NCBI RefSeq assembly: GCF_011067135.1 | Contig: NZ_JAAMOW010000001.1 | Location: 186,001 to 250,000, forward strand | Origin: Solimonas terrae | GTDB taxonomy: Bacteria > Pseudomonadota > Gammaproteobacteria > Nevskiales > Nevskiaceae | Length of the DNA: 64,000 nucleotides | Direction of reading: 5' to 3' | Shown here: piece by piece, positions 1-9,393 of the stretch | Numbering within the stretch: the first letter of the stretch is position 1 | Layout of the letters: each line of letters opens with the position of its first letter | Program-made: the position numbers and the translations under genes | Notes under the pieces: generated by a model | Told to the model about the DNA's origin: nothing | Seen by the model: only the letters and a program-made list of their open reading frames with translations | Databases searched by the model: none

Positions 1-827
1 GCACCGAAGCCGCGTTCGCCGTGCACCTGCGCCGGCAGCCCGGCGCGATTGCGACTTCGGCCGACGACATCGGCGCGAAGATGCGAAGACACAAGGATCG
101 CGTCGAGGCGCGCTTCGACGAATTTTTCGCCCGGCGTTCGGATTGGCAATGCGACCTCGAGCGGCTGCCGGCGGCGCTGGAGAGCGGCATGACCTGGGGT
201 TACTACTCGCGTCCGGTCGGCAACGAAAAGCGCGGCTTGTACTACTACAACGGTTCCAAGCTCGACAGCCAGGCGGTCATCGCGGCGGCCTCGCTGGTGT
301 TCCACGAACTGGTGCCGGGGCATCATCTGCATCTGACCTCGCAGATGAGCAATCCGCACCTGTCCGAGTTTCGACGCACCTGCGTGGTCAACGCGTTCAA
401 CGAAGGCTGGGCGGAATACGCCGCGACACTGGCTGGCGAAATGGGCCTCTACGATGATCCGTACGATCGCTACGGGCGCCTGTCGCAAGACGCGTTTCTC
501 ACCTGTCGCCTCGTCGTCGATACCGGCATGAACGTGCTGGGCTGGAGCTGGGAGCAAGCCCGGCAGTACATGCGCGAGCACACGATGTGCGCGGAGGGCG
601 AGATCGAATCCGACACCTTGCGCTACGCCTGCGGAATTCCCGCGCAGTCGCTGGCGTACAAGCTCGGCGACGAGGAAATTCTGCGCATGCGACAGCAGGT
701 GCAGACCCGACTCAAGGAACAGTTCAGCTTCCGCGATTTCCACAGCGCCGTCCTGGGCTGCGGCGCGCTGCCGCTGCCGACGCTCGAATGGCATCTGCAA
801 AGGGTATTTCCGGAAGCGGCGGCCTGA
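1..827 (+). CDS. DUF885 family zinc metallohydrolase, C-terminal part
   Basis: The 5' end lies outside the window; the frame is open from base 3 and ends with TGA at 825-827. About 275 residues are visible. The motif HELVPGHH (encoded near 303-326) is an HExxH-type zinc site in the HExxPGHH form of DUF885 proteins. It is followed by NEGWAEYA, which supplies the usual downstream glutamate. DUF885 members are putative peptidases or carboxypeptidases, often secreted; substrate cannot be told here and the N-terminal region that would show a signal peptide is missing. It converges on the permease gene, with only about 60 bases between the two stop codons and no clear terminator hairpin. Confidence 0.85.
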   Translation, partial: TEAAFAVHLRRQPGAIATSADDIGAKMRRHKDRVEARFDEFFARRSDWQCDLERLPAALESGMTWGYYSRPVGNEKRGLYYYNGSKLDSQAVIAAASLVFHELVPGHHLHLTSQMSNPHLSEFRRTCVVNAFNEGWAEYAATLAGEMGLYDDPYDRYGRLSQDAFLTCRLVVDTGMNVLGWSWEQARQYMREHTMCAEGEIESDTLRYACGIPAQSLAYKLGDEEILRMRQQVQTRLKEQFSFRDFHSAVLGCGALPLPTLEWHLQRVFPEAAA

Positions 828-889
828 AATCGCAGACATTCGCCATCGGCCTGAACCAGCATCGCGATCGATCGGCGCCGCAGCGGCAT

Positions 890-2014
890 TCACATCCTGC
901 GCATCATCGCCGGGCCGCCGCTGCGCGCGAAGACGATCGCCAGCGTCAGACCGGCGCCGCCGAGCAGCAGGTTGAGCACGGCGGTGTAGTCGAGCTCGAT
1001 CGCGGTCTGTGCGACCTTCACATGACCGGGCTCGGGAATCGCGCCGAGCAGGCTGAACAGACCCTCGACGATCAGCGCCGCCAGCACCATCGCCAGATAG
1101 AACACCACGAGCAGCCGCCAGGTCGTGCGGCCGCCGTAGTACTTGCGATAGATGTTCAGCAGCGGCGGGATGATGAGGTCGCCGAAGATGAAGGCGATGA
1201 CGCCGCCGAAACCGATGCCGCCGTTCCACAACACCGCCGCCAGCGGCACATTGCCGACCGAACAGGTGAACGCGACCAGTGCGATCAGCGGCCCGATCGC
1301 GGCGCCCCAGACGGCGGTCAGCCAGCCGTGATCCTGGAGAAACACGAGTTGCCAGGCATCCTTCGGCACCCAGCTGCCGAGCGCGCCGGCGACCAGCAGA
1401 CCGATCGCGATGTCCTTCCAGACCATGCTCCAGTTCATCACGTAATTGTGACTGACGGCGATCCAGCCTTGCCGCGAACCCAGCCGGTCGCGCCAGCTGC
1501 CTTGCTGCTTGCCCATCGCCATCGCCGCGTGGCCTTCCATCGCCCCGCGCGCGTCGCCCTTGGCGTGATGGACGGCGTCACGCCGCAAGCGCTCGGAGAC
1601 GAACAGGCGCAGGCCGCCGGCGACCAGCACGATCATGACGATGCCGCCGGCAAAGTCGGCGGCGGCGAACGGCCAACCGAGCATGACCCACATCAGCACG
1701 CCGAGCTCGATGACGAGATTGGTCGCCGCGAACTGGAAGCACATCGCCGCCGTGAAGTCGCCGCCCTTGCGCACCACCGCGCGCGCCATCGCGACCGCCG
1801 CGTACGAGCACGACGACGACACGGCGCCGAACAGGCTGGCGCGCGCGATGCTCGCCGCGCCGGCGTCGGGCATCAGGCGCGACATCTGGTCCTTGGAGAT
1901 CATCACTTCGATGACGGCCGACAGCGCGAAGCCGAGATTCAGGCCCCAGAACATCTGCCAGAACATGCGTCCGGACAGTGACAGTGCGTCGAGCACCGCG
2001 TGCAGGAGGTCCAC
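890..2014 (-). CDS. ArsP/DUF318-type membrane permease
   Basis: A hydrophobic protein of about 374 residues with roughly eight membrane segments. It shows the features of the permease family PF03773 (ArsP_1/DUF318): an N-terminal SCSYAAVAMARAV stretch and an internal counterpart TCSVGNVPLAAVLW, both with a Cys in a membrane segment, and a charged central cytoplasmic loop. Family members export organoarsenicals or are of unknown function. The open frame extends much further upstream, but that part is a frame-shifted reading of the ASRT gene. I place the start at GTG 2014, which overlaps the ASRT stop as TAGTG, implying translational coupling. It is the last gene of the operon 8231 to 890. Substrate is unknown. 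Confidence 0.8.
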   Translation of the reverse strand: MDLLHAVLDALSLSGRMFWQMFWGLNLGFALSAVIEVMISKDQMSRLMPDAGAASIARASLFGAVSSSCSYAAVAMARAVVRKGGDFTAAMCFQFAATNLVIELGVLMWVMLGWPFAAADFAGGIVMIVLVAGGLRLFVSERLRRDAVHHAKGDARGAMEGHAAMAMGKQQGSWRDRLGSRQGWIAVSHNYVMNWSMVWKDIAIGLLVAGALGSWVPKDAWQLVFLQDHGWLTAVWGAAIGPLIALVAFTCSVGNVPLAAVLWNGGIGFGGVIAFIFGDLIIPPLLNIYRKYYGGRTTWRLLVVFYLAMVLAALIVEGLFSLLGAIPEPGHVKVAQTAIELDYTAVLNLLLGGAGLTLAIVFARSGGPAMMRRM

Positions 2015-2391
2015 TACGCCTCCGCACCGAAGGCGAGGGTGCTGAGCAGCGCGCGCTCGCCGGGCCTTGCGTCGAGGCGCGTGTGCTGGATGACGACTGG
2101 CACGTCGGCCTCGAACACGCTCGCGTAGTCGGTGTTGCGCGGGATCGCCTCGGGCTCGCGCAGGTCGTCGAAGCGCAGGTGCAAGGTACGCCGCGCCGGC
2201 ACCGTGATGCGGTACGGGCCGGCCGGCTCGCGGTCGCCGAAGAAGATCGTCAGCGTCACGTGCGCGTCGCAAGCATTGGCATTGAGGATGCAGGCCGCCT
2301 CGTGGCTGCGCAGCTTGCGGTCGTCCGGATGCGGCCCGAAGTCGGGCAGGAAGCCCTCGGGAATCGCCCAGGCCGTCTTGCCGATGCTCAT
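2014..2391 (-). CDS. sensory rhodopsin transducer (ASRT) family protein, orphan
   Basis: The 125-residue product matches the single-domain ASRT family (PF07100), known from the soluble transducer of Anabaena sensory rhodopsin. The whole length shows family hallmarks: an N-terminal SIGKTAWAIPEG, the core AACILNANACDAHV, GPYRITVPARRTLHLRF, and the C-terminal VPVVIQHTRLDARPGERALLST. The fold is a small beta-sandwich forming a tetramer; the Anabaena protein interacts with its rhodopsin and has been reported to bind DNA. No retinal protein gene is visible in this window, so it is probably not a photosensory transducer here. A sugar- or metabolite-binding role has been suggested for orphan members. 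The ATG overlaps the upstream dehydrogenase stop as ATGA and its TAG overlaps the permease GTG. Confidence 0.88.
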   Translation of the reverse strand: MSIGKTAWAIPEGFLPDFGPHPDDRKLRSHEAACILNANACDAHVTLTIFFGDREPAGPYRITVPARRTLHLRFDDLREPEAIPRNTDYASVFEADVPVVIQHTRLDARPGERALLSTLAFGAEA

Positions 2392-5345
2392 TGCGTTGCT
2401 CCTCTCGTTCGGGTTTCCGGCATCTGCTCGCGCAGGGCGAGATCGAGAACCTCGGCGAAACCGAGTGCGACACGGCCGGTGCCCTGCAGGATCTGCTCAC
2501 GGCAGGAAAAGCCGTTGGCGACGATCACGGTGTCGGCGTCGGCCGCACGAATTGCCGGCAGTAGCTGCTGCTCGCCGATCGTCTGCGACAAGACATGGCT
2601 GCTGGCGCGAAAGCCGAAACTGCCGGCCATGCCGCAGCAGCCGGCATCGAGCCAGTCGACCGTCGCGCCGAGCTTCTGCAACTGCCGCTTCTCGGCCTCG
2701 ACATCGAGCGACGCGTGATGATGGCAGTGCGCCTGCACGATCAGGCGCCGCGGCAACGGCGGCGGTTGGTAATGCGCACGATCGAGAAACTCGCTGAGGA
2801 GGAAGCTGTTGTCGGCCAAGCGGCGCGCGCGACCGTCGCCGGGGAACAGCTGCGGCAATTCGTCACGGAAGCTGGCGATGCAGGACGGTTCGAGGCCGAC
2901 GACGGCAACGCCGCGCGCGAGATCATCGGCCAAGGTGTCGAGCACGCGCGTCAGTTCGCGCCGGGCGAGATCGAGCATGCCCTCGGCGTACAGCGGTCGC
3001 TGGCAGCACAGCGACCGGGACGGCAGCCGCACCCGGCACCCGGCCGCTTCGAGCACGCGTACTGCGGCGCGCAGCGGTTCGGGATGGAAGTAGTTGTTCC
3101 AGGTGTCCGGCCAGAGCACGACTTCACGGGCGTCGGCCGGCAGTGGCGGTGCTTCACGCCGGGCGAACCAGTGCGCGAAGGTTTCCTGGGCGTAGCGCGG
3201 CATCGTGCGTTGCGGCGCAATGCCGGCCAGCCCCTTGGCGAGGCGGCCGACGAGCGGTGCGTGCAAGAGGAAGTTCGCGAGTCGCGGCAGCTTTGCCGCC
3301 GCACGGCTCCACCACCAGATCAGGCCCATCGCGTAGGCCGCGCGTGGCCGCAGGCGGCGGCGATAGTGACGCGACATGAATTCGGCCTTGTACGTGGCCA
3401 TGTCCACGTTGACCGGGCAGTCGCGCTTGCAGCCCTTGCAGGCGAGGCAGAGGTCGAGCGCGTCGTGCACGGCCCGGCTGCGGAAGCCGTCGGCGATCGG
3501 TCCGCCGCGAATCATCTCGAACAACAGGCGTGCGCGGCCACGCGTCGAATACTGCTCGTCGCGCGTGCCGCGATAGCTCGGACACATGACGCCGCCGCGC
3601 GGATTGCGGCAGTTGCCGACGCCGACGCAGCGATTCACCGCATGACCGAAGCTGTGCGCGTCGTCCGGATAGGCGAACTGTGTCGCGGGCAGCGGCAGAT
3701 GCAGGTCCGGCCCGTTGCGAAGGTCGGCATCGACGGGGTAGGCGTCGATCTTCTTGCCGGGGTTCATCCGCTGCCGGGGATCCCAGATTGCCTTGAACTC
3801 GCGGAACGCCTGCATCAGTTCCGGGCCGTACATCTTCGGCAGCAGATTGGCGCGAACCTGGCCGTCGCCGTGCTCGCCGGACAGCGAACCGCCGTAGCCG
3901 ACGACCAGATCGGCGGCGTCGTTCATGAACGCGCGCCAGGTGGCGACGCCGTTCGTCGATGCAAGATCGAAATCGATACGGCAATGAATGCAGCCGTCGC
4001 CGAAGTGGCCGTACAGCGCGGCGCGGTAGCCGTAGCGCGACAGCAGCGCCTTGAAGTCGCGCAGGTAGGCGCCGACCTGCGCCGGTGGCACGGCGGCATC
4101 CTCCCAGCCGGGATGGGTGTCGGGTTCGCCGGGTACGAAGGCCGTTGCGCCGAGTCCGGACTCGCGGACTTTCCACAGCAGTTCTTCCTCGCGCAGATCG
4201 TCGAACAATTTCATAGCCGGCGCATCGCCGTCGCCTTCGAGACGTGCCATCAGCCTGCGGGCCTTGGCATCCGACTCCTGCTTGTCGACACCGCCGAACT
4301 CGACCAGCAACCAGCCGTCGCCGGGCGGCAGCAGCGCGCGGTTGCGCGGATGCAGGTGCTTGCGTTTCATGAATTCGACGAGCAGGCCGTCGATGCCTTC
4401 GAGGCCGATCGGACCGTGCTCGAGAATCACTGGCACGTGATCGCCGGCATGAAAGACGTCCGGATAGCCGAGCACCAGCAGGCTGCGCGCGCGTGGCGAT
4501 TCGACCAGCCGCAGTTCGGCTTCGAGCACGGTCACACAACTGCCTTCGGCGCCGACCAGCGCGCGCGCGACGTTGAAGCCGTTTTCGGGCAGCAGTTCGT
4601 CGAGCGCATAGCCGGAGACACGGCGCGGGATCTGCGGATAGCGCGCCCGGATCAGCGCGGCGTAGCGGTCTCCCAGCGCGCGCAAGGCCTGATAGATCTC
4701 CGCACGCCGACCGCCGCCGGCGACGATCGTCTCGTATTCGGCGTCGGAGGTCGGGCCGACGGTCATGCGCAGACCGTCGTAGGTGACGATGTCGAGGGTG
4801 TGGACGTTGTCGACGGTGCGGCCCGCCATCACCGAATGCACGCCGCAGGAGTCGTTACCGACCATGCCGCCGAGCGTGTTGTGCGCGTGCGTGGCCGGAT
4901 CAGGTCCGAACGTCAGATGGTAGCGCTCGGCGGCATCGCGCAGCGTGTCGAGCACGCAGCCCGGCTGTACGCGCGCGCGACGCGTCTGCGGATCGAGGGC
5001 GACGATGCCGTTCAGATGTTTCGAGCAGTCGATGACGACCGCGACATTGCAGCACTGGCCGGCGAGGCTGGTGCCGCCGCCACGCATCAGCACCGGTGCG
5101 TCGTGCGCGCTGCAGGCCGCGACCGTGGCGATGACGTCTTCGACTGTGCGCGGCACGACGACACCGATCGGCACCTGCCGGTAGATCGAACCGTCGGCGG
5201 CATACAGTGCGCGGCTGCCGCCATCGAAGCGGACATCGGCGCCGGTCGTGCGACGCAGTTCGGCCGCCAGTGCCACGGCCTGCGCGCGGGCGAAAGCCGG
5301 CGGTGCCGGTCGCGATGCGACGGCGGCAGACGCGTCAGCAGCCAT
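2388..5345 (-). CDS. FAD-linked dehydrogenase / Fe-S oxidoreductase fusion (YdiJ-like)
   Basis: A 985-residue fusion. The N-terminal half is a FAD-binding type 4 domain (MRGGGTSLAGQ near residue 90, then GGMVGNDSCGVHS) followed by a FAD-linked oxidase C domain (YGHFGDGCIHCRIDFDL, SGEHGDGQVR). The C-terminal half has two 4Fe-4S sites, one using the Cys of GVGNC and MCPSY, the other CLACKGCKRDCP, and two CCG-type Cys segments (CCQRPLY and AGCCGMAGSFGF). This architecture and length match YdiJ-type D-2-hydroxyglutarate/D-lactate dehydrogenases that oxidise a 2-hydroxyacid and pass electrons to a quinone or ferredoxin. The open frame extends upstream, but ATG 5345 overlaps the enolase stop by 11 bases and starts the homologous part. 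A 2-hydroxyacid made by the neighbouring enolase-superfamily enzyme would be a sensible substrate (inference). Confidence 0.88.
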   Translation of the reverse strand: MAADASAAVASRPAPPAFARAQAVALAAELRRTTGADVRFDGGSRALYAADGSIYRQVPIGVVVPRTVEDVIATVAACSAHDAPVLMRGGGTSLAGQCCNVAVVIDCSKHLNGIVALDPQTRRARVQPGCVLDTLRDAAERYHLTFGPDPATHAHNTLGGMVGNDSCGVHSVMAGRTVDNVHTLDIVTYDGLRMTVGPTSDAEYETIVAGGGRRAEIYQALRALGDRYAALIRARYPQIPRRVSGYALDELLPENGFNVARALVGAEGSCVTVLEAELRLVESPRARSLLVLGYPDVFHAGDHVPVILEHGPIGLEGIDGLLVEFMKRKHLHPRNRALLPPGDGWLLVEFGGVDKQESDAKARRLMARLEGDGDAPAMKLFDDLREEELLWKVRESGLGATAFVPGEPDTHPGWEDAAVPPAQVGAYLRDFKALLSRYGYRAALYGHFGDGCIHCRIDFDLASTNGVATWRAFMNDAADLVVGYGGSLSGEHGDGQVRANLLPKMYGPELMQAFREFKAIWDPRQRMNPGKKIDAYPVDADLRNGPDLHLPLPATQFAYPDDAHSFGHAVNRCVGVGNCRNPRGGVMCPSYRGTRDEQYSTRGRARLLFEMIRGGPIADGFRSRAVHDALDLCLACKGCKRDCPVNVDMATYKAEFMSRHYRRRLRPRAAYAMGLIWWWSRAAAKLPRLANFLLHAPLVGRLAKGLAGIAPQRTMPRYAQETFAHWFARREAPPLPADAREVVLWPDTWNNYFHPEPLRAAVRVLEAAGCRVRLPSRSLCCQRPLYAEGMLDLARRELTRVLDTLADDLARGVAVVGLEPSCIASFRDELPQLFPGDGRARRLADNSFLLSEFLDRAHYQPPPLPRRLIVQAHCHHHASLDVEAEKRQLQKLGATVDWLDAGCCGMAGSFGFRASSHVLSQTIGEQQLLPAIRAADADTVIVANGFSCREQILQGTGRVALGFAEVLDLALREQMPETRTRGATQ

Positions 5346-6438
5346 GACGGGCGATCTCCGCGGTGCGCAGGTGCAGGCCGTGGCCGGGCGCATCGGGGTC
5401 GGGCCACAGCGCGCCATCGCGCAGCGGCGGCAGGCCGTCGAACAGCATCTGCTCGATGCGGCTGTGGTCGTGGAAATATTCAAGATGCCGCAGGCGCGGC
5501 ACCGCAGCGCAGACCGGCACATGCAGCGCTGGCGCACAGTGCGCGGACAGCGGTACCAGAAAGCTGTCGCACAGCGCCGCCGCCTGCAGAAAACCGGTAT
5601 AGCCGCAGCGCGTCGCATCGGCCTGCAAGGTGCCCACGGCACGATTCTCGAGCAGATGCCGGAAATAGCGGCAGTCCCAGCCATACTCGCCGGCCGCGAC
5701 GGCCATGCCGACCGGCAGGCGCAAGCCGAGCCAGTGCAGGCCATCGACATCGTCCGACGACACCGGTTCTTCGAACCAGCAGACATTGGACGCGGCCAGC
5801 TCATGCGCGATCGCCAGCGCGGCGTAGCGGTCGAACGCGCCATTGGCATCGACCATCAGCTCGACGTCCGAGCCGACCGTCTCGCGTGCCAACGCAACAC
5901 GACGCGGATCATCGTCGGGCCGGCTGCCGATCTTCAGCTTGACGGCACGCAGGCCGGCATCGACCCAGCCGCCGAGTTGCGCGCGCAATTGCGCATCGTC
6001 CTCGTTGGTAAAGCCGCCGCTGCCGTAGACGGGCACCGATTCACGCATGCGGCCGAACAGCTGCGCCAGCGAGATACCGAGCAGGCGCGCCTTCAGATCC
6101 CAGAGCGCGATGTCGACCGCTGCCAGCGCCATCATGCCGAGCCCGGGGCGGCCCAGATTGCGCAGCGCCGCATTCATCGCCTTCCAGAGTTGCGGCAGGT
6201 CGAGGGCGTCGGCGCCGCGCACGAGCTCGGCGAGTTTTTCGACGATCAGCGTTGCCGCCGGCCGCGCCTGCGTATAGCTGTAGCCGAAGCCGGTCGTCGT
6301 CCCCGCCCGCAGCTCGACGATGACCAGCTCGGTCGCCGACCAGCACAGCGTGCCGTCGCACTCCTCAGCGTCGGTCGGCACGCGGCAGGCGTGGACGCGG
6401 ACGTCGTCGATACGGGCAGCGCGGTTCACGCGCGCCAC
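5335..6438 (-). CDS. mandelate racemase/muconate lactonizing-type enolase superfamily enzyme
   Basis: A 367-residue protein with the mandelate-racemase subgroup layout: an N-terminal capping domain and a barrel carrying KLK (Lys167, Lys169), the metal ligands in VDANG (Asp197) and WFEEP (Glu223), then AAGEYGWD (Glu251), D-A-T-R-C-G near 274, and SAHC (His300) as general base. Such enzymes abstract the alpha-proton of a carboxylate and racemise or dehydrate acid sugars or hydroxyacids; many members are sugar-acid dehydratases. The start is GTG 6438, just after the TPP-enzyme stop at 6441, and the end overlaps the dehydrogenase start by 11 bases. The exact substrate is not decidable from sequence. 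Confidence 0.86.
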   Translation of the reverse strand: MARVNRAARIDDVRVHACRVPTDAEECDGTLCWSATELVIVELRAGTTTGFGYSYTQARPAATLIVEKLAELVRGADALDLPQLWKAMNAALRNLGRPGLGMMALAAVDIALWDLKARLLGISLAQLFGRMRESVPVYGSGGFTNEDDAQLRAQLGGWVDAGLRAVKLKIGSRPDDDPRRVALARETVGSDVELMVDANGAFDRYAALAIAHELAASNVCWFEEPVSSDDVDGLHWLGLRLPVGMAVAAGEYGWDCRYFRHLLENRAVGTLQADATRCGYTGFLQAAALCDSFLVPLSAHCAPALHVPVCAAVPRLRHLEYFHDHSRIEQMLFDGLPPLRDGALWPDPDAPGHGLHLRTAEIARHGC

Positions 6439-6440
6439 CG

Positions 6441-8231
6441 TCAGTCGACGGTCGTGCCGAGCGAGGCGAGCAGCTGTTTGGCGCTCTGCTTGATGATGCC
6501 GCCTTCGTCCGGGTCACCCTTGGTCAGCGTGCCCATCAGCGCCTTGGCCTGCTCCCAGGTGATGTGCGGCGGCAGCGGCGGTACGTCCGGATCGGTGATG
6601 AACTCGATGACGACGGGCCGGTCGGCGCTCAGCGCACGCTGCCAGGCGCCGGCGATGTCGTCCGGCTTGTCGACACGAATGCCGTGGAAGCCGAGCATCT
6701 CGCCGTAGCGCGAATACGGGAAGTCGATGACGTCCTGCGCGGTCTCGAACTTCGGATCGCCGGCCAGTGCGCGCTGCTCCCAAGTCACCTGGTTCAGATC
6801 GTGATTGACCATCACCATGACGACGAAGCGCGGGTCCTGCCAGCGCTTCCAGTACTGCTTGACGGTCAGCAGTTCGGCGTTGCCGTTCATCTGCATCGCG
6901 CCATCGCCGACCATTGCGATCACCGGCCTGTCCGGATGTGCCATCTTGGCGGCAATCGCGTACGGCACGCCGCTGCCCATGCTGGCGAGCTTGCCCGACA
7001 GCGAGCCCATCATGCCGCGACGCAGCTTGACGTCGCGCGCATACCAGTTGGTGTGCGAGCCGCAGTCGCCGCAGAGAATCGCCCGGTCCGGCAGCAGCGG
7101 CGACAGCTCCCAGAACACGCGCTGCGGATTGATCGGGTCGGCGGACGCCATCGCCCGCGCCTCCGAGTCTTTCCACCACGTCGCAACCCGTTTCTCGACG
7201 CTCTCGCGCCAGCCGCGATCCTGTTTGCGCTTGAGCAACGGCATCAATCGCCGCAAAGTCTCGGCGGCATCGCCGATCAGATTGACCTCGGTCGGATAGC
7301 GCATGCCGACATTGCGCGGCGACAGATCGATCTGCACGGCGCGCGCCTGACCGTCCTTCGGCAGGAACTCGGCATACGGGAAGGTGGTGCCGATCATCAG
7401 CAGCGTGTCGCAGCGATTCATCATCCAGTAGCTCGGCTCGGTGCCGAGCAGGCCGATCGAACCGGTCACGAACGGTAGATCGTCCGGCACCGCGGCCTTG
7501 CCGAGCAGCGGCTTGGCGACACCGGCACCGAGCAGTTCGCAAACCTCGATGACTTCATCGGTCGCGCCGAGCGCGCCGGCGCCCGCCAGCACCGCGACCT
7601 TCTCGCCGCTGTTCAGCAGCTCCGCCGCATGCTGCAGCGCCTCGGCCGACGGCACCGGATGATCCGGCGCATAGCCGACACTCGAATAGTTGTTGCCGTG
7701 CGCGCGCGGCGGACTCGGCACGGCGTCCATCAGCTGCACGTCGTTCGGCACGATGACGCAGGTCACGGTGCGCTCGGCGGCGGCGATGCGCAGCGCGCGG
7801 TCGATCACATGCCGGGCCTGCGCCGGCGTCGCGATCGATTGCGTGTAGTCGGAGACGTCCTCGAAGACCGCCGCGAGATTGACCTCCTGCTGGAAGTCGC
7901 TGCCGAGCGCCGATACGGCCTGCTGGCCGACGATGGCGACGACCGGCATGTGATCCATCTTGGCGTCGTACAAACCGGCGAGCAGATGCAGGGCGCCCGG
8001 GCCGGAGGTTGCCATGCAGACGCCGATCTCGCCGGTGTATTTGGCGTGCGCGCCGGCCATGAATGCGGCCATTTCCTCGTGTCGCACGCGTACATAGTCG
8101 AAACGTTCGGCAGCGCGGCCCATCGCGCCCATCAGGCCGTTGATGCCGTCGCCCGGGTATCCGAAGATCCGCTTGATGCCCCATTCACTGAGGCGCTGGA
8201 GAATGAAATCTCCCACTGTTGCAGTTGCCAT
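6441..8231 (-). CDS. thiamine-diphosphate enzyme, pyruvate oxidase / acetolactate synthase type
   Basis: A 596-residue protein with the three-domain TPP fold. Glu52 in RHEEMAAF is the conserved activating glutamate, SGPGALHLLAGLYDA follows, a central domain contains GTEPSYWMMN and IGTTFPYAEFLP, and the C-terminal PP domain has GDGAMQMNGN...VNHDLNQVTW, the usual GDG to N metal-binding motif. Length and the YPGDGIN start resemble pyruvate oxidase (PoxB-like) and related TPP-requiring proteins. Likely reaction: decarboxylation of pyruvate or another 2-oxoacid. ATG 8231 is preceded by AAGGA at about 8 bases. It is the first gene of the operon with the enolase, FAD/Fe-S protein, ASRT and permease; the 2-hydroxyacid dehydrogenase downstream could feed it a 2-oxoacid (inference). 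Confidence 0.88.
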   Translation of the reverse strand: MATATVGDFILQRLSEWGIKRIFGYPGDGINGLMGAMGRAAERFDYVRVRHEEMAAFMAGAHAKYTGEIGVCMATSGPGALHLLAGLYDAKMDHMPVVAIVGQQAVSALGSDFQQEVNLAAVFEDVSDYTQSIATPAQARHVIDRALRIAAAERTVTCVIVPNDVQLMDAVPSPPRAHGNNYSSVGYAPDHPVPSAEALQHAAELLNSGEKVAVLAGAGALGATDEVIEVCELLGAGVAKPLLGKAAVPDDLPFVTGSIGLLGTEPSYWMMNRCDTLLMIGTTFPYAEFLPKDGQARAVQIDLSPRNVGMRYPTEVNLIGDAAETLRRLMPLLKRKQDRGWRESVEKRVATWWKDSEARAMASADPINPQRVFWELSPLLPDRAILCGDCGSHTNWYARDVKLRRGMMGSLSGKLASMGSGVPYAIAAKMAHPDRPVIAMVGDGAMQMNGNAELLTVKQYWKRWQDPRFVVMVMVNHDLNQVTWEQRALAGDPKFETAQDVIDFPYSRYGEMLGFHGIRVDKPDDIAGAWQRALSADRPVVIEFITDPDVPPLPPHITWEQAKALMGTLTKGDPDEGGIIKQSAKQLLASLGTTVD

Positions 8232-8865
8232 GGCACGTCCTTGTGCTGGATGGATTTCAAAGCGCGTCCTGCGCTCCCTCTGATTTGCGACCGCGTTGCG
8301 CCTGGCAAGTTCCTCTCGGGAAGTCCGGCGTCTGACACTGCGGCGCCATACGCCTCGAGGTTCAGCTGACCGTCAGCAAGCGAGCCGCGAAAAGGTGTCC
8401 AAGGTATTGGCGGTGACACCAATTACGGCATCCGAAGGAGTCGGGGATTTGACGCCTGTTCCACTGCATCCGGAACGTCGCTGTTTCACGGCGTCGCGGC
8501 CCCCGCCGAAAGTGCACTGAGCACGCGGATTCGCGTTTGAACTTCACATGGGAGGGATAGTCGTAAATGTCATGGCGACCGATGTTCCGTATCCGCGCCG
8601 GCGCAGTCGGGCAGCGAAATGCCTCAACGAAGAGCAAGAGGGATGACGTGAAAATTTCCGAAGCCATGAGCGGCGACGCCTGTACGATTCAGGGCGCTTG
8701 ATGAATGTGAAAACTCTACCTGGCCGACCGGTTCCGCCCGTGGAATGCGCGCCGTTGTTCGTGACGCTCGCGTCGCGGCAATCGAGCTGCGTTACCGATG
8801 AGGTCCACGGTGTCACCGGCGGCAATCCAATGTCTTGAAACCGATGCCATCGGGAGGAAACCAGC
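8232..8865. other. intergenic region between divergent TPP-operon and small basic protein gene
   Basis: About 630 bases. It must hold the promoter of the 8231 operon on the minus strand and that of the small gene at 8866 on the plus strand. I see no convincing -35/-10 pair, operator or RNA gene. The open frames across it have no start signal or recognisable family. Confidence 0.5.
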
Positions 8866-9093
8866 ATGGCCACGACCAGGAAGTCCAGCGGCAAATCTGC
8901 TTCGTCCGGCAAGCGCAAGTATGGCAAGGCGGCCTCGAAGTCGGTCGCATCGGCGCTGCGGCGCAAGAGGCGCGGCACGCTGAAGAGCGGCTCGGGTCGT
9001 CATGTCCGAAGCCGCAAGCAGGCGATCGCCATCGGCCTGTCGGAAGCGCGCAAGAAGGGCGGCAAGGTGCCATCGAAGAAATCGCCAACATAG
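8866..9093 (+). CDS. small Lys/Arg-rich DUF6496-type protein
   Basis: A 75-residue, strongly basic protein rich in Lys, Arg, Ser and Gly. The end, GRHVRSRKQAIAIGLSEARKKGGK, matches the short DUF6496 signature in which a basic segment precedes KQAIAIALSEARK. The N-terminal half is low-complexity Ser/Lys/Arg, histone H1-like. A strong ribosome binding site (GGGAGGAAACCAGC before the ATG) supports translation. Family function is unknown; nucleic-acid binding or a stress role is plausible from composition only. It stands alone between divergent and convergent neighbours. Confidence 0.72.
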   Translation: MATTRKSSGKSASSGKRKYGKAASKSVASALRRKRRGTLKSGSGRHVRSRKQAIAIGLSEARKKGGKVPSKKSPT

Positions 9094-9393
9094 CCTGCCG
9101 AAAGCCGCACGCCGCCAATGCAGCGACGGTGCTCCGTGTCGCACAACCGGCGCGAACAAGATTTTGCATCGAGCCAGGCGATTCCTGCGATTTGATCGAC
9201 AATCATTCAGGAGTCCGCAAATGCCGATGCCAGCCCCGAGAATGACGTATCGCAATAGCCCACAATTCACAGCCACCGCGATCGGCTTGAGTCAGTTGCC
9301 GGGAGTAGCGGTCGTAGATGCCGAGGATTCGCATTACTTCCATCCATTCATGTTGTCCTCGTTCCCGGCTGTCGGGGTTGGGCACCGCGGACC
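9094..9393. other. non-coding stretch downstream of the small basic protein
   Basis: Three hundred bases between the DUF6496 stop and the stop of the tannase gene on the other strand. I see no supported gene, strong hairpin terminator or repeat here. Confidence 0.5.

Noticed and set aside
2015-2500. N-terminal extension of the permease frame up to 2500
   Set aside because: This part is a frame-shifted reading of the ASRT gene; the ASRT frame matches its family end to end.
2595-5942. Open frame of over 1100 codons on the plus strand opposite the FAD/Fe-S dehydrogenase gene
   Set aside because: It is antisense to a clear multi-domain gene; the translation is low-complexity Arg/Ala/Gly with no family features, an effect of high GC at third codon positions.
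8571-8645. Short frame of 24 codons beginning MATDVPYPRRR
   Set aside because: No ribosome binding site, no family match and no conservation evidence.
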